Below, one piece after another: positions 36,271-45,763 of a DNA stretch of 64,000 bases. The first letter of the stretch is position 1. Each line of letters opens with the position of its first letter. The DNA is from Streptomyces spinosisporus. Its GTDB lineage: Bacteria; Actinomycetota; Actinomycetes; Streptomycetales; Streptomycetaceae. Location of the stretch: contig NZ_JALDAX010000001.1 of NCBI RefSeq assembly GCF_022698145.1, forward strand, positions 868,001 through 932,000, in the 5' to 3' direction. The translations under genes were made by a program, and so were the position numbers. The notes under the pieces are model-generated. The model worked only from the letters and a program-made list of their open reading frames with translations, searched no databases and had not been told where the DNA came from.

Positions 36271-37332
36271 GTGACAGGGCGGGAGATCCGCGACGAGGAT
36301 CTGGAGGAGTACGTCCAGATCCTGGCCGATGTCTGTGCGACGGGCCGACGCCTTTCACGGGACGAGCTGGAGTCGCTGCGGGCCCGGGGGGAAAACGCCG
36401 CGGAAGCCGGTGTCGGACTGCGGGCTCTTGTTCGGCGGCATCTGACCGCTACCCGTGAGAACTGGCCGGCCTTGTCCGCCACGGACGGAAACCGGGTACT
36501 CGCTGCCGTGGAGCAGGCGATCGATGCCTTCGCGGAAGGCCATGAACGCGCCCAGCGACTCGCCGTACGGCAGCAGGAAGCCGTGCGCCGGGAGTTCATC
36601 GACGACCTGCTCTACGGCCGCAGCGACCTGGGCCGGCTGGCCGAACGCGCGGAACGTTTCGGCCTGGTCCTCTCGCGTGCGCACGCGGTCGCCGTCGCCC
36701 AGGGCAGCAAACCCGTCGAGGACACCCACCCGGCCACCCGGCAGGTGGAGAGCGCCGTGGTCGGACGGTTCGGCGAGCGGCGCATCCTGCTCACCACGAA
36801 GGAGGGACGACTGATCTGCATCGCGCCCGGTGACCAGGACGACGTCCTGGCCTTCTTCGCCAAGCACGCCTACGCGGCCACCGAAGGGGGACAGGTCGCC
36901 GTCGGCCGGCCCCACCCGGGCGCCGGGGGAGTGGTCCACTCCTACGAAGAGGCCCTCAACGCTCTCGATCTGGCCGGCCGGCTGGACATCCGTGAACCGG
37001 TGCTGCGCGCCGCCGACCTTCTCGTCTATCCGGTCCTGACCCGCGACCGGCAGGCCATGGCCGACCTGGTCCACAACACGCTCGGCCCGCTGCGCGCCGC
37101 TCGAGGCGGCGCCGGTCCGCTCGTGGAGACGCTGACCGCCTATTTCGACTCGGGGTGCATTGCGGCGGAGGCGGCCCGCCGTTTGAACCTGAGCGTGCGC
37201 GCGTTCACCTACCGTCTGGAGCGCATCCACAAGCTCACCGGCGCGGACCCGGCCGACTCCGTCCACCGCTACACCCTGCAGACAGCGGTGATCGGCGCCC
37301 GGCTCCTGGGCTGGCCGGACGACGACGTGTGA
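36271..37332 (+). CDS. PucR/CdaR-type transcriptional regulator
   Basis: 353 residues from GTG 36271 with GGGAGGACGG upstream. It has an N-terminal helical sensor domain, a central GGDEF-like fold and a C-terminal PucR HTH (AYFDSGCIAAEAARRLNLSV, RAFTYRLERIHKLTG). Such regulators sense metabolites and bind DNA through the C-terminal HTH. The last 110 residues are nearly duplicated in the broken gene at 43732, which implies an old paralogous copy. It is divergent from the flotillin operon. Confidence 0.82.
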   Translation: MTGREIRDEDLEEYVQILADVCATGRRLSRDELESLRARGENAAEAGVGLRALVRRHLTATRENWPALSATDGNRVLAAVEQAIDAFAEGHERAQRLAVRQQEAVRREFIDDLLYGRSDLGRLAERAERFGLVLSRAHAVAVAQGSKPVEDTHPATRQVESAVVGRFGERRILLTTKEGRLICIAPGDQDDVLAFFAKHAYAATEGGQVAVGRPHPGAGGVVHSYEEALNALDLAGRLDIREPVLRAADLLVYPVLTRDRQAMADLVHNTLGPLRAARGGAGPLVETLTAYFDSGCIAAEAARRLNLSVRAFTYRLERIHKLTGADPADSVHRYTLQTAVIGARLLGWPDDDV

Positions 37333-37344
37333 CTGAGCCGGCGG

Positions 37345-37734
37345 TCAGCGAAGGCGCCACCAGCTGATGGCTCGCCGCCATCCACGGATGAACCGTCCTG
37401 CCAGATGGGCACACGGTGGTTCACGTTGCGGAAAGGAGACCGATGTCTCCTCGGTCATCGCCGTGAAGAACAACCGTCCTGTCCGCGTTTGCACCGTGGT
37501 GGTCCACCGAACGCCCGGACAGCGCGTGAGCAGCACGCGGACGAGGTCACTCCCGAGGCCCTGGCGCTGCCATGCATCGAGGACCCAGACGTCGAGGATG
37601 CGCCCCGTGCGGCACCGGCGGCAGGTGCGGTATCGAAGCCGCCCGATGATGGTGTTCCGGCCGTCGAGGAGCAGTATCTCGGTCGTGGTGCGTTGATCCG
37701 AGCTGTCCTCAGCCTCTGCAGGTATGTCGGGCAC
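37345..37734 (-). CDS. GNAT-family N-acetyltransferase
   Basis: 129 residues. GTG 37734 begins four bases after the antiporter stop. Acetyl-CoA motif A is seen as VWVLDAWQRQGLGSDLV (about 60-76), preceded by GRLRYRTC and followed by TGRLFFTAM. It is the last gene of the antiporter operon and convergent with the pucR-like gene. The acceptor is unknown. Confidence 0.6.
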   Translation of the reverse strand: MPDIPAEAEDSSDQRTTTEILLLDGRNTIIGRLRYRTCRRCRTGRILDVWVLDAWQRQGLGSDLVRVLLTRCPGVRWTTTVQTRTGRLFFTAMTEETSVSFPQREPPCAHLAGRFIRGWRRAISWWRLR

Positions 37735-37738
37735 GGGA

Positions 37739-39037
37739 TCAACCGAACGCGAAGTAGCGCAGCCACACATAGCCGAGAGCCAGGCCCACGGTGACGACGG
37801 TGACGACCAGGCCGTACTTGGTGAACTGCCAGAAGGAGATGGGCTGGCGGTTGCGCTCGGCGATGCCGAGAACCACGACGTTGGCACTTGCGCCGATCGC
37901 GGTGGCGTTACCGCCCAGGTCGGCCCCCAGCGCCAGGGCCCACCACATGACGTGGTCGCCCGCGCCGCCCATGTTGTGGACGAGGTCGCTGGTGATGGGG
38001 GCCATCGTCGCGACGTACGGGATGTTGTCGACGATGCCGGACAGGACGGCGGAGGCGCCCAGCAGCGTCGTGGAGCCGCCGAGTTCGTTGTCACCGATCA
38101 CATCGGCCAGGCTCTTGGAGATCTCGCCGATCACACCGGTCTCGATCAGTCCGCCGATCATGATGAACAGCCCGGCGAAGAAGGCCAGCGTGGGCCACTC
38201 CACCTCCGACAGGACGTCCCTGGTCTCCGCAGTGGAGACGGCGATGAGCAGTCCGGCGCCGAGCAGGGCCACGATGCTCGGCGCGTAGTGCAGCACCGGG
38301 TGCAGCACGAATCCGGCGACCACCAACGCGAGGACGATCAGTCCCTGAACCAGCAGGCGCGGGTCCTTGATCGCCTCGCGTTCCTCCAGCGCCATGATCT
38401 CGGTGGCGCGATCCCCGTCGTAGACGAAGGACTTGCGGAACATCACCCGGCACAGCGCGAGGAGGGCGACCACCAGGACGGCCACGATCGGGGCCAGGTG
38501 AACCAGGAAGTCGTTGAAGTTCAGGCCGGCGCGGCTGGCGATGATGATGTTGGGCGGGTCGCCGACGAGGGTCGCGGTGCCGCCGACGTTGGAGGCGAAC
38601 ACCTCGGCGATCAGGAAGGGGGTCGCCGCAAGCGCCAGCCGCTCGCAGACCAGCAAGGTCACCGGCGCGATCAGCAGAACCGTGGTTACGTTGTCGAGCA
38701 GAGCGGATGCCACTGCGGTGATCACGACGAGCATCGCCATGACCCGGAAGGGTTTGGCCCGTGCTCGCTTCACCGACCAGATGGCCAGGTACTCGAACAT
38801 GCCGGTCTTCTTCAGAACGCCGACGATCATCATCATGCCCATCAGCAGGAAGATGACGTTCCAGTCGATGCCGCTGTGTTCGGAGTAGAAGGCAGACTTG
38901 TCGTCGGTCGCCCTGATCGCGAGCATCAGTCCCGCGCCGCCGAGTGCCACGGCGACGCGGTGGATCTTCTCGCTGATGATCAGGGCGTAGGCGCCGACGA
39001 AGACGACGACCGCCGCCCAACTGTGGAAGTTGTTCAC
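37739..39037 (-). CDS. ArsB/NhaD-type ion transporter (SLC13-like)
   Basis: 432 residues and about 11 spans. Family motifs: LLDNVTTVLLIAPVT, NVGGTATLVGDPPNIIIASR and SGIVDNIPYVATM, with the second helical-hairpin repeat GGNATAIGASANVV. NhaD proteins are Na+/H+ antiporters; some relatives move arsenite or dicarboxylates. The linkage to NhaP and K+ genes favours cation exchange. GTG 39037 follows CGGAGGACC and overlaps the stop of a 33-residue ORF (GTGA). Confidence 0.82.
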   Translation of the reverse strand: MNNFHSWAAVVVFVGAYALIISEKIHRVAVALGGAGLMLAIRATDDKSAFYSEHSGIDWNVIFLLMGMMMIVGVLKKTGMFEYLAIWSVKRARAKPFRVMAMLVVITAVASALLDNVTTVLLIAPVTLLVCERLALAATPFLIAEVFASNVGGTATLVGDPPNIIIASRAGLNFNDFLVHLAPIVAVLVVALLALCRVMFRKSFVYDGDRATEIMALEEREAIKDPRLLVQGLIVLALVVAGFVLHPVLHYAPSIVALLGAGLLIAVSTAETRDVLSEVEWPTLAFFAGLFIMIGGLIETGVIGEISKSLADVIGDNELGGSTTLLGASAVLSGIVDNIPYVATMAPITSDLVHNMGGAGDHVMWWALALGADLGGNATAIGASANVVVLGIAERNRQPISFWQFTKYGLVVTVVTVGLALGYVWLRYFAFG

Positions 39038-39135
39038 GGTCCTCCGATGAAGTGTTCCAACAGGGCGTCAGTGGCGACCAAGTCGTCGTCCGTGGACGCG
39101 GTGGCGTCGGGCCTGGGCAGGTCAGGGGTGGACAT
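39034..39135 (-). CDS. 33-residue acidic ORF bridging two antiporter genes
   Basis: ATG 39135 lies inside the last codons of the NhaP gene, and the TGA overlaps the GTG of the NhaD-type gene. The peptide MSTPDLPRPDATASTDDDLV plus 13 more residues is soluble and Asp-rich. The fit on both sides suggests a real coupling peptide or regulator. It has no known family, and it could be only a ribosome-delivery device. Confidence 0.45.
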   Translation of the reverse strand: MSTPDLPRPDATASTDDDLVATDALLEHFIGGP

Positions 39136-40363
39136 GGGCGCGGCCTTCCGTGGGCTTTCTGTCCGTGTCCTTGTCCGGCTCCGGGATACCGGCCAGGTCC
39201 TCGACGTCGAAGGCCCGGGCGATCGGTACGTCCGTGGAGCTGTGAGCGACGATCGAGAACGCGATGCACACCGCGATCAGCGTGAACGCCTCCTCCGCGC
39301 GCGGGATGCCGGACTGCAGCACCAACAGCCCGTAGACCACCGACGCGAAGCCTTTCGGGCCGAACCAGGCCGCCACCAGCTTCTCCTTGCGGGAGATGCC
39401 CGTGCCGAGCAGTGAGATCAGCAGCGACGCCGGGCGGATCAGCACGATCGCCAGGAGCACCGCCACGTAGCCGCCGAACGACAGGTCGGCGAACAGATGC
39501 GGGGTGAGCAGCGCGCCGAACACCAGCAGCGCCGCGAACTTCGCCAGTTCCGCCAGCGCCTCGCCCAGCGGCTCGAAGGACGCCTTGGCTTCCGGCGAGA
39601 CGTGCGCGAGAGCCGCGCCCGCGGAGAATGCCGCCAGGTAGGGGTTGGCGTGGGTCAGGTGACAGGCCGCGTACAGGATGATGCCGGTGGCCAGTGGAAG
39701 CAGCGGCTGCAGCTTCGGCTCGGCACCCAGCAGGCGGAAGCGGATGAGGGCATTGACGAGCAGGGGAAGGGCGATGCCGAGGACCAGGCCCAGCATCAGT
39801 TCCAGAGCGATCTTCGAGCCGGATGCCTCTGCGCCGCCGGCGGTCGGCCCGGCGGTTGCGATCAGGATGAGCACGACGGGCAGGGCCAGCCCGTCGTTGA
39901 TGCCGCTCTCCACGTTCAGCAACTGCCGCAGCTTCGCCGGGACTTCGGCCCGCCCGACGATGGCCGAGGCGAAGACGGGGTCGGTCGGCGCCAGCACCGC
40001 GCCGACGAGGAACGAGGTCGTCCAGTCCAGGCCCACCAGGTAGTGGGTGATCAGGGCCATGAAGACGAAGGCGAGAGGCATGCCCAGGCCCAGGGCGCGC
40101 GCCGGGTTCTTCCAGCCGGTGCGCAGTTTGGGCAGCGCGACGTGCATGCCGTCGGTGAACAGCACCGCGAACAGGGCGAGGTCTGCCGTCCCGGACACGA
40201 TCTCGCTGTCCGGCGTGATGTGGATCAATCCGAGGAAGCCGTCACTGACGAGCGCACCGCCGACCAGGAAGAGGAAGGAGGTGGAGAGCACCGTGCGTGC
40301 TGCCAGACCGGACAACAGCACCGCCACGAGAAGTGCGACGCCGAACACCACCACGAGCACCAT
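39122..40363 (-). CDS. CPA1/NhaP-type cation:proton antiporter
   Basis: 413 residues with about 12 spans. The conserved transport region reads APTDPVFASAIV, then NVESGINDGLALP with the Asn-Asp pair at the ion site, and LLVFGALLTP later. The start is at the Met of MVLVVVFGVALLVAV. It probably exchanges Na+ or K+ for H+. It heads the operon NhaP - 33-aa ORF - NhaD-type - GNAT, and tandem half-sites sit about 75 bases upstream. Confidence 0.85.
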   Translation of the reverse strand: MVLVVVFGVALLVAVLLSGLAARTVLSTSFLFLVGGALVSDGFLGLIHITPDSEIVSGTADLALFAVLFTDGMHVALPKLRTGWKNPARALGLGMPLAFVFMALITHYLVGLDWTTSFLVGAVLAPTDPVFASAIVGRAEVPAKLRQLLNVESGINDGLALPVVLILIATAGPTAGGAEASGSKIALELMLGLVLGIALPLLVNALIRFRLLGAEPKLQPLLPLATGIILYAACHLTHANPYLAAFSAGAALAHVSPEAKASFEPLGEALAELAKFAALLVFGALLTPHLFADLSFGGYVAVLLAIVLIRPASLLISLLGTGISRKEKLVAAWFGPKGFASVVYGLLVLQSGIPRAEEAFTLIAVCIAFSIVAHSSTDVPIARAFDVEDLAGIPEPDKDTDRKPTEGRAHVHP

Positions 40364-40437
40364 GGCGTACGCCCCCGATCGGAAGAGAGATTCGTCCCTT
40401 GCTCGCCGACCAGGCTTCCCGGCACACCAAGTGGAAC

Positions 40438-40476
40438 CTTACCTGCACTTGATGCGTTTTTGACAGATCACTAACT
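40438..40476 (+). promoter_or_regulatory. Tandem half-sites upstream of the antiporter operon
   Basis: CTTACC (40438), TTGATG (40449), TTGACA (40460) and CTAACT (40471) step by 11 bases. The first is weak. They are oriented opposite to the NhaP gene they precede (start 40363), as is the element at 14068 relative to its gene. Confidence 0.6.
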
Positions 40477-40739
40477 GGCACTGCCCAGAGCCGAACGTTG
40501 CCGGGTTCCGGCAGCATCCTGAGTGCGGACCTGCTTGTGGTGGGGGCGGCGGCGTGTTCCTGATGGAGCTGTGCTGTGGGGCCGCTGCCCTGGCCCGAGT
40601 GCCGTACGCCCCTTGGGGCTCGGGAGGTCTTCGGGCCGCCTGGTGCTGGGTTCCTCTTTCGCTGGGTGTATGTCCTGGTGGCGGGCTGGTTCGGGTGTTA
40701 GGGGGCGGGTGCTGGACGGTGGTGTTACGGGCGCGGCCG

Positions 40740-41236
40740 AGCCGTGACGAGAACGAGCAACGGGTCGTGCGTCGGCTGTCGCGAGCACGCAAGGCGCCGC
40801 GGGATCTTGCGCTGCGCGCTCGGATGGTCGAGCTGAGCTGGCGCTCGCAGCGGATGCCGGCCATCGCGGATGAGTTGAGGTGCAGTCCCAAGACGGTGTG
40901 TCGCTGGTTGCACCGCTTCAACCGCTTGGGCCTGCAGGGACTGGAGGATCTGGGTGGGCAGGGCCGCAAGCGGCGGATCACCGAGGCGGAACGCTCACGG
41001 ATCATCGGCCTGGTCATGCAGTCGCCGCCGGGTCGGCCGGCCGTGCAGGCGGACGGAGAGCTCGCTGCGGCGGCCGAATGCGGGCCGCCGGAGTGGGCCT
41101 TGCATGCTCTGGCCGCCGAGGCCCGGCGGCTGGGCATCGAAGCCGGCCGCAGTCAGGTCCGCCGGATCCTGCTTGCCGGGGGGTGCGCCGGCGTCGCACC
41201 CGGTCCTGGACCCGGTCGAGAGACGCGGACTTCGAG
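40740..41236 (+). pseudogene. IS630-type transposase remnant
   Basis: An N-terminal HTH half of an IS630-like transposase is clear: RARMVELSWRSQRMPAIADE, KTVCRWLHRFNRLGL, GRKRRITEAERSRIIGLV, EWALHALAAEARRLGIE and SQVRRILLA. Near 41185 the frame changes (TRSWTRSRDADF continues in another frame). The DDE catalytic half is missing and the SUKH gene begins at once. It is a dead insertion scar. Confidence 0.75.
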
Positions 41237-41239
41237 GAT

Positions 41240-43126
41240 TCAGGGCCGGTGCCGCACGAAGCTGAGGTAGGCGAAGCGCTCGCCCGTGCGTGGCGTCCGG
41301 GTCCAGGAACGGGTGGTGAAGGTGCGGAGCCTGCCTTGGGTCAGCGCGAAGCGGGGGAGCGAGAGCCCGAGTTCGGCGTGCAGGGCCTCCAACATACGCT
41401 TTTCGTTGTCGAGCGCAGTGTCCTCCGGGCGCAACAGCCGTGCAGGGTCCAGGGCCTTGGGTATCGCGCCGAAGCGCTGGATCCGCTTATCCCGCACGGT
41501 GAAGGCGTAGAGTTCCTCGCCCTGTTCGGCCACCGACAGGTGGAACGCGGCCGGGTGGTCACCCGGGGACGAGCGTCTCGGGTCGGACCACACCACAACC
41601 GCGCGGCCGGATGAGGAGGCGGCCGCCGCGGGGGACAGGAAGAGCTCGTTGAAAGAGTGGTGGGAGTGGCCGTCGAAAGCGAAGGCCCACCCCTCGCCCG
41701 TGCAGCCGACGGCGACGACGGCCCGATCCTCCCAGAGTTCCACGCCGTCCCGCTCGTGGGGCCTGGGCGCCCGCCAGGAAGCCCTCTGCGGATCCACGGG
41801 CGCGCTCAGTTCGGCGCCTTCCTCGCCGATCAGGGCGGGCAGGCGGGCGGGGTCGATCCCCTCGACCCAGACACAGCGGTAGCCGTCGAACCGTTGCCGG
41901 TTCGCGACCGGCTCCGCCAGCCAGGTGAGGCCCGGCGGGTCGAGATCGGGCACCGGCTCGGGCGCGGGTCCCGTCTCTCCGGCCCGCGGTGTCGCAAGGA
42001 TTTCCCGCCCACGCTCGGGAGTGATCAGCGGTCCCAGCACCGGATCGGCGAGCACACCGAGAGGGGCGATCAGCAACGGTCCCGGCGCCTCCCACAGCGG
42101 GAGCGCGTCCCGCAGCACCCGCCACGCGGCATCGGCCGCCCCCCAGCGGGCCGCCTCCCACGCCTCGGCGACGGCCCGCCCCCATGGCCCGGGAGGCGCG
42201 TAACGATGGGTGCCGTCCCGCATCGCGCTCAGTACGCCCTCGGCGGTTACCCGGGCGACCCCGCGAGCGGTCATCATCCCGAGCCAGTGCTCGTCTCCGC
42301 CCAGCCGCCATTGGCCGCGCGCCGGCATCATGGCCTGCACGGGCAGAATCTCGGGCAGGTAGCGCAGGTCGGCCACCAGGGTGCCGTAATCCCGGGATTC
42401 CCTCGGAGCCAGCAGATGCCGCAGCTGGTTCAGCAGGACGGCGCTTCGCGGCCTTCCGAAGGACACCGCCTCCTCGAGCAGGGGCATGGCCTCCACGTAC
42501 CGTCCGCGCAGGGCCAGCAGGCGAGCCTGCTCCACATGCGCGTCCTGGGCGCGCGTGGTCGCGTTCACGAAGTCGGGTCTGTCCGCGCGGTCGGAGTGGA
42601 AGCCGCGATACATGGCCTCCATGTACGCGCGGAAGGACGGGTAACGGTCCGGCAGTTCACCGCTCCAGCCCTTGTAGATGTAGAGCGCCCACTCGCCGTC
42701 CTGGTCGCTGTCGCCCGGGTCGAGCAGGGCGTACGACATGTCGGAGGCCGTCTCCAGCCGTAGCGCCCGTCGCCACATCCCGGCCAGCAGGATGTCCTCC
42801 CTGCGCGGGTTGTCGCCAAGATCCTGCTCGTACAGCCGGGTCATGTCGTACGGGTCCTGGAACCAGTCGATGTCCGAGGTGCCGCCGAGCTGATAGATCC
42901 CGGCCGTCTGGTCGACGTGCCACCCGTCGGTCACGGCCAGGAACCCCCGGTACGAGGGGGGCAGCCGCTGCCCCAGCCGTTCCTCGGCCGCGGCGATCGC
43001 CGCCTCGTCCGCCCCGGGCCTGCCCAGGCGGACGAGGATCTGCTCGCCGTCCTCATCCGCGCGCGGAACCCACTCCTGCTGCCACCGTCCCAGGAAGCCG
43101 TGCCAGTTGAAAGACTCGCTGCTCAT
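41240..43126 (-). CDS. SMI1/KNR4 (SUKH) domain protein, 628 residues
   Basis: The N-terminal 200 residues hold a SUKH fold (EERLGQRLPPSYRGFLAVTD plus GWHVDQTAGIYQLGG, then YPSFRAYMEAMY). SUKH proteins are often immunity proteins of contact-dependent or polymorphic toxins. The remainder (about 230-628) is a large region with a Trp/Gly-rich C-terminal domain (VAVGCTGEGWAFAFDGHSHH) that I do not recognise. No toxin gene is adjacent; the flanks are an IS scar and an empty region. ATG 43126 is taken as the start. Role unknown. Confidence 0.7.
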   Translation of the reverse strand: MSSESFNWHGFLGRWQQEWVPRADEDGEQILVRLGRPGADEAAIAAAEERLGQRLPPSYRGFLAVTDGWHVDQTAGIYQLGGTSDIDWFQDPYDMTRLYEQDLGDNPRREDILLAGMWRRALRLETASDMSYALLDPGDSDQDGEWALYIYKGWSGELPDRYPSFRAYMEAMYRGFHSDRADRPDFVNATTRAQDAHVEQARLLALRGRYVEAMPLLEEAVSFGRPRSAVLLNQLRHLLAPRESRDYGTLVADLRYLPEILPVQAMMPARGQWRLGGDEHWLGMMTARGVARVTAEGVLSAMRDGTHRYAPPGPWGRAVAEAWEAARWGAADAAWRVLRDALPLWEAPGPLLIAPLGVLADPVLGPLITPERGREILATPRAGETGPAPEPVPDLDPPGLTWLAEPVANRQRFDGYRCVWVEGIDPARLPALIGEEGAELSAPVDPQRASWRAPRPHERDGVELWEDRAVVAVGCTGEGWAFAFDGHSHHSFNELFLSPAAAASSSGRAVVVWSDPRRSSPGDHPAAFHLSVAEQGEELYAFTVRDKRIQRFGAIPKALDPARLLRPEDTALDNEKRMLEALHAELGLSLPRFALTQGRLRTFTTRSWTRTPRTGERFAYLSFVRHRP

Positions 43127-43731
43127 GGCGGGATGATGCCACCCGGCACTGACAACGCTGGCGACCTGTTCTCATCTACCGCGACGGCGGGCCGCTCCAG
43201 GAGCGACCCGCGTTTCCGCAGGTGAGATGTATGCGGTTACCGCGGCAGGCCCAGACAGACCGTCACCCAACGCTACGTGACCGTCTGCCCATAGCTATAC
43301 GGGAACCGAACCGTGGCACTGTCCGCAGGTCAGGGACCGCATGAGCGGTGAGATCCATTGAGCAAGCCTGGGCCAGCGTCATCAAGATCGATGCCGTGGC
43401 CGGAACGGCAGCGTGACGTGAGACGTTTCAGCGAGGACGCCCGGGCCTGCAACTCCCAGCGTCAGCAGGCCGCCCTTGCCATGGCCCCGAATGGACTGCG
43501 GGCCGCCGTGACGAACGGCAGTGCGGACAGGACGGCGAACCGGCCGCTCTCCTCGGACACATCCCCCTCCAGCACCCCCGGCCCGTCCCTCGCGTCTCAA
43601 GACGGGGCATTCATGCCCTCAGTTCCGTCGCACACGCCCGCAGGGGGTAGGGCCATAGTCGCAGACGTCCGGGCGCCCGCGAATCGGGCAGAGGGGGCGG
43701 CATCAATGCCCGTCTGTCCATCCCGCTCGCA
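43127..43731. other. Intergenic stretch without supported genes
   Basis: About 600 bases with no recognisable coding frame, RNA gene or repeat. Open frames here lack a ribosome site and any family signature. Confidence 0.5.
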
Positions 43732-44100
43732 TCACACTTGGTTGTCAGGCCACCCCAGCAGCCGCGCGCCGATCACCGCGGTCTGCAGGGTGTAGCGATG
43801 GACCGCGTCGGCGGGGTTGCTACCGGTGAGCTTGTGAATGCGTTCCAGGCGATAGGTCAAGGCGCGCACACTCAGACTGAGCCGGCGCGCCGCCTCCGCG
43901 GCGATGCACCCGGAGTCGAAGTACGCGCTCAGGGTGTCGATCAGCGGCTGGGCACCGCCGCGTGCGCGCTCCAGCGGGCCCAGGGTGTTACGGACGAGAT
44001 CAGCCGTGGCCTGGCGGTCGCGGGTGAGGACCGGGTAGACGAGTAGATACGCTGCGCGCAGGACGGGATCGTCCAACTCCAGGAGGTCGGCCAGGTCGAG
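43732..44100 (-). pseudogene. 3' fragment of a second PucR-type regulator
   Basis: About 115 codons match the C-terminus of the regulator at 36271 almost residue for residue (LLVYPVLTRDRQATADLV, AYFDSGCIAAEAARRLSLSV, RLERIHKLTGSNPADAVHRY). The homology stops at about 44100 where insertion-sequence material begins, so the 5' two thirds were lost. Confidence 0.8.
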
Positions 44101-44149
44101 GGCGCCCAGTCTGTGTGGGACGAACCGGCCGACGGGAGCCGCAGTCGGC

Positions 44150-44465
44150 GTCCGGTCTGGACGACAAGCCCGATGTGTTCAGTGATCGAATGCGACGAGC
44201 GAGCGCGTGCTCGGACGCCGGGCTTGTGGTTGCGCCAGATATCGGCGGCCATGGCGAGGATGCGCTGAGCGACACGGACGGCGACGCCCTCGAAGGTCCG
44301 TCCGCCGTGCTGCTCCAGGTCCAACTGCCCCTTGAGGGTGTCGTTCATGGACTCGATCAGCTGTCGCACCGATTTGAGCAGGCCATCGCCCTTGGGCCTC
44401 TTCTCCCGCTTCAACGAGGGCCGCAGCAGGTCGGCGGGTCGGCGGGTCGGCCTGCTGCTGACCTG
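44150..44465 (-). mobile_element. IS982-type transposase 3' fragment
   Basis: The reverse frame reads LLRPSLKREKRPKGDGLLKS, VRQLIESMNDTLKGQLDLEQ, HGGRTFEGVAVRVAQRILAM and AADIWRN, which is the conserved C-terminus of IS982 transposases. The N-terminal and catalytic parts are absent. It abuts the truncated pucR-like gene and probably caused that loss. Confidence 0.7.
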
Positions 44466-44496
44466 AGCCTGTGGCCAGATCCGCCGTGTTTCCGCG

Positions 44497-45207
44497 CTAC
44501 GAGTCGTCTTCGTTGCGTACCGCGCTGCCGGATACGGGCCCGGGGGCGTCGAGGCCGAGGCCGTGGTGCATCTGGTCGGCGATCCAGGCGGTGTACTCCT
44601 GCTCGCTCCAGTTGCACGCCCGCACCAGCGACCGGTAGTGGGAAGGATCGTTGAACACCCACACCACGTCGACGGCGCGTTCGTGATCGAGGCCGTGCGG
44701 CCCGGGTTCAAGTGCCTCGATGAGATCGATCACCATGGTGGCTCCCGCGCGCCGGTTGCGCTGCATCGTCTCCCATAGGTCGGCCAATTCGGCGCCCTCG
44801 TCGGCGGCCCGCCGCACCACCTCGAAGACCTCCGCAGCGCGTCCGCCGATGATGCGGCAGACCTCGGCGTAGGCGTTCAGGACCGCTTGTGGAGTCCGTG
44901 CTGCGCGCACTGGCCGGAACCAGGGGCGCTCTGCTACCGGCACGGGTTCGTCGTCGCCCGCGAGTGCCTGGTCCACCACCTCGCGCAGCAACGCGGCCTT
45001 GGAACCGAAGGCGGCAAAGACGGTCGGCCGCGCCACCGCCGCATCCGCGGCGATGTCGGCGAAGGAAGTGGCCGCGTAGCCGCGGGCGACGAAGAGCCGG
45101 GTCGCTGCCGCGACGATCGCCTGCCGGGTCTGCCGGGCTCGCTGGTCACGCAACGGCGAGTCGTATCGGCGCCGCCCGCGGCCGGCCGCACTGCTGTTGA
45201 CGCCCAT
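44497..45207 (-). CDS. TetR-family regulator
   Basis: 236 residues from ATG 45207. The N-terminal HTH reads IVAAATRLFVARGYAATSFA, DIAADAAVARPTVFAAFGSK. The C-terminal ligand domain is unclassified. It is divergent from a cupin gene across 58 bases that must hold both promoters and the operator (region GACATACTAGCGTCATATTAAC). It probably represses the cupin gene. Confidence 0.82.
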   Translation of the reverse strand: MGVNSSAAGRGRRRYDSPLRDQRARQTRQAIVAAATRLFVARGYAATSFADIAADAAVARPTVFAAFGSKAALLREVVDQALAGDDEPVPVAERPWFRPVRAARTPQAVLNAYAEVCRIIGGRAAEVFEVVRRAADEGAELADLWETMQRNRRAGATMVIDLIEALEPGPHGLDHERAVDVVWVFNDPSHYRSLVRACNWSEQEYTAWIADQMHHGLGLDAPGPVSGSAVRNEDDS

Positions 45208-45265
45208 AAACCGACATACTAGCGTCATATTAACTAGATGGCGTCTATCCAACTGGGAGGCGGCC

Positions 45266-45763
45266 ATGTCGTCCGTCAACCGTCCCTACGTCCTGGCCGG
45301 CGCCGAGGGCCAGGCGCTGTGGTTCCTCGGCAACCTCGTCACCGTCAAGACCACGGGAGCACAGACCAGGGGCCGACTCACCGTGGCGGAGTTCCTCAAC
45401 CCGGCCGGCTTCGCCCCGCCCCTGCACCGGCACCTGGAGGAGGACGAGATGTTCTACGTCCTGTCGGGCACGGCCCGCTTCCTGTGCGACGGAGAGGAAC
45501 TCACCGCCTGCCCAGGGGACTTCGTGCTTCTGCCGGTGGGTCTGCCCCACACGTTCGTCGTAGGCCCCGAGGAACCCTTGCGCTGCCTGCAGATCACCAC
45601 ACCGTCCGGCTTCGAGGACTTCGCCACGGACGTCGGCGTCCCGGCCCGCGAGCGCAGGCTCCCCGACGCGGCGCCGTTCGACCCCGCGGCCCTCGGGCAC
45701 GCCGCGGCACGCCACCACATCGAGATCCTCGGCCCGCCACCGAACAGCCACACCAGCGCATAG
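45266..45763 (+). CDS. Cupin-domain protein (quercetin dioxygenase-like)
   Basis: 165 residues; ATG 45266 follows GGGAGGCGGCC. Cupin motif 1 is PPLHRHLEEDEMFYVLSG with metal-type His/His/Glu, and motif 2 is PGDFVLLPVGLPHTF. It may be a small-molecule dioxygenase, isomerase or sensor. Divergent TetR control suggests induction by its substrate. Confidence 0.78.
   Translation: MSSVNRPYVLAGAEGQALWFLGNLVTVKTTGAQTRGRLTVAEFLNPAGFAPPLHRHLEEDEMFYVLSGTARFLCDGEELTACPGDFVLLPVGLPHTFVVGPEEPLRCLQITTPSGFEDFATDVGVPARERRLPDAAPFDPAALGHAAARHHIEILGPPPNSHTSA

Noticed and set aside
43358..43795. A 145-codon forward open frame
   Set aside because: No ribosome site, no family signature, and it overlaps the well-supported reverse pucR-type fragment.
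40740..44465. A complete active insertion sequence or prophage
   Set aside because: Only an N-terminal IS630 piece and a C-terminal IS982 piece are present. I saw no intact transposase, terminal inverted repeats, integrase or phage structural genes.
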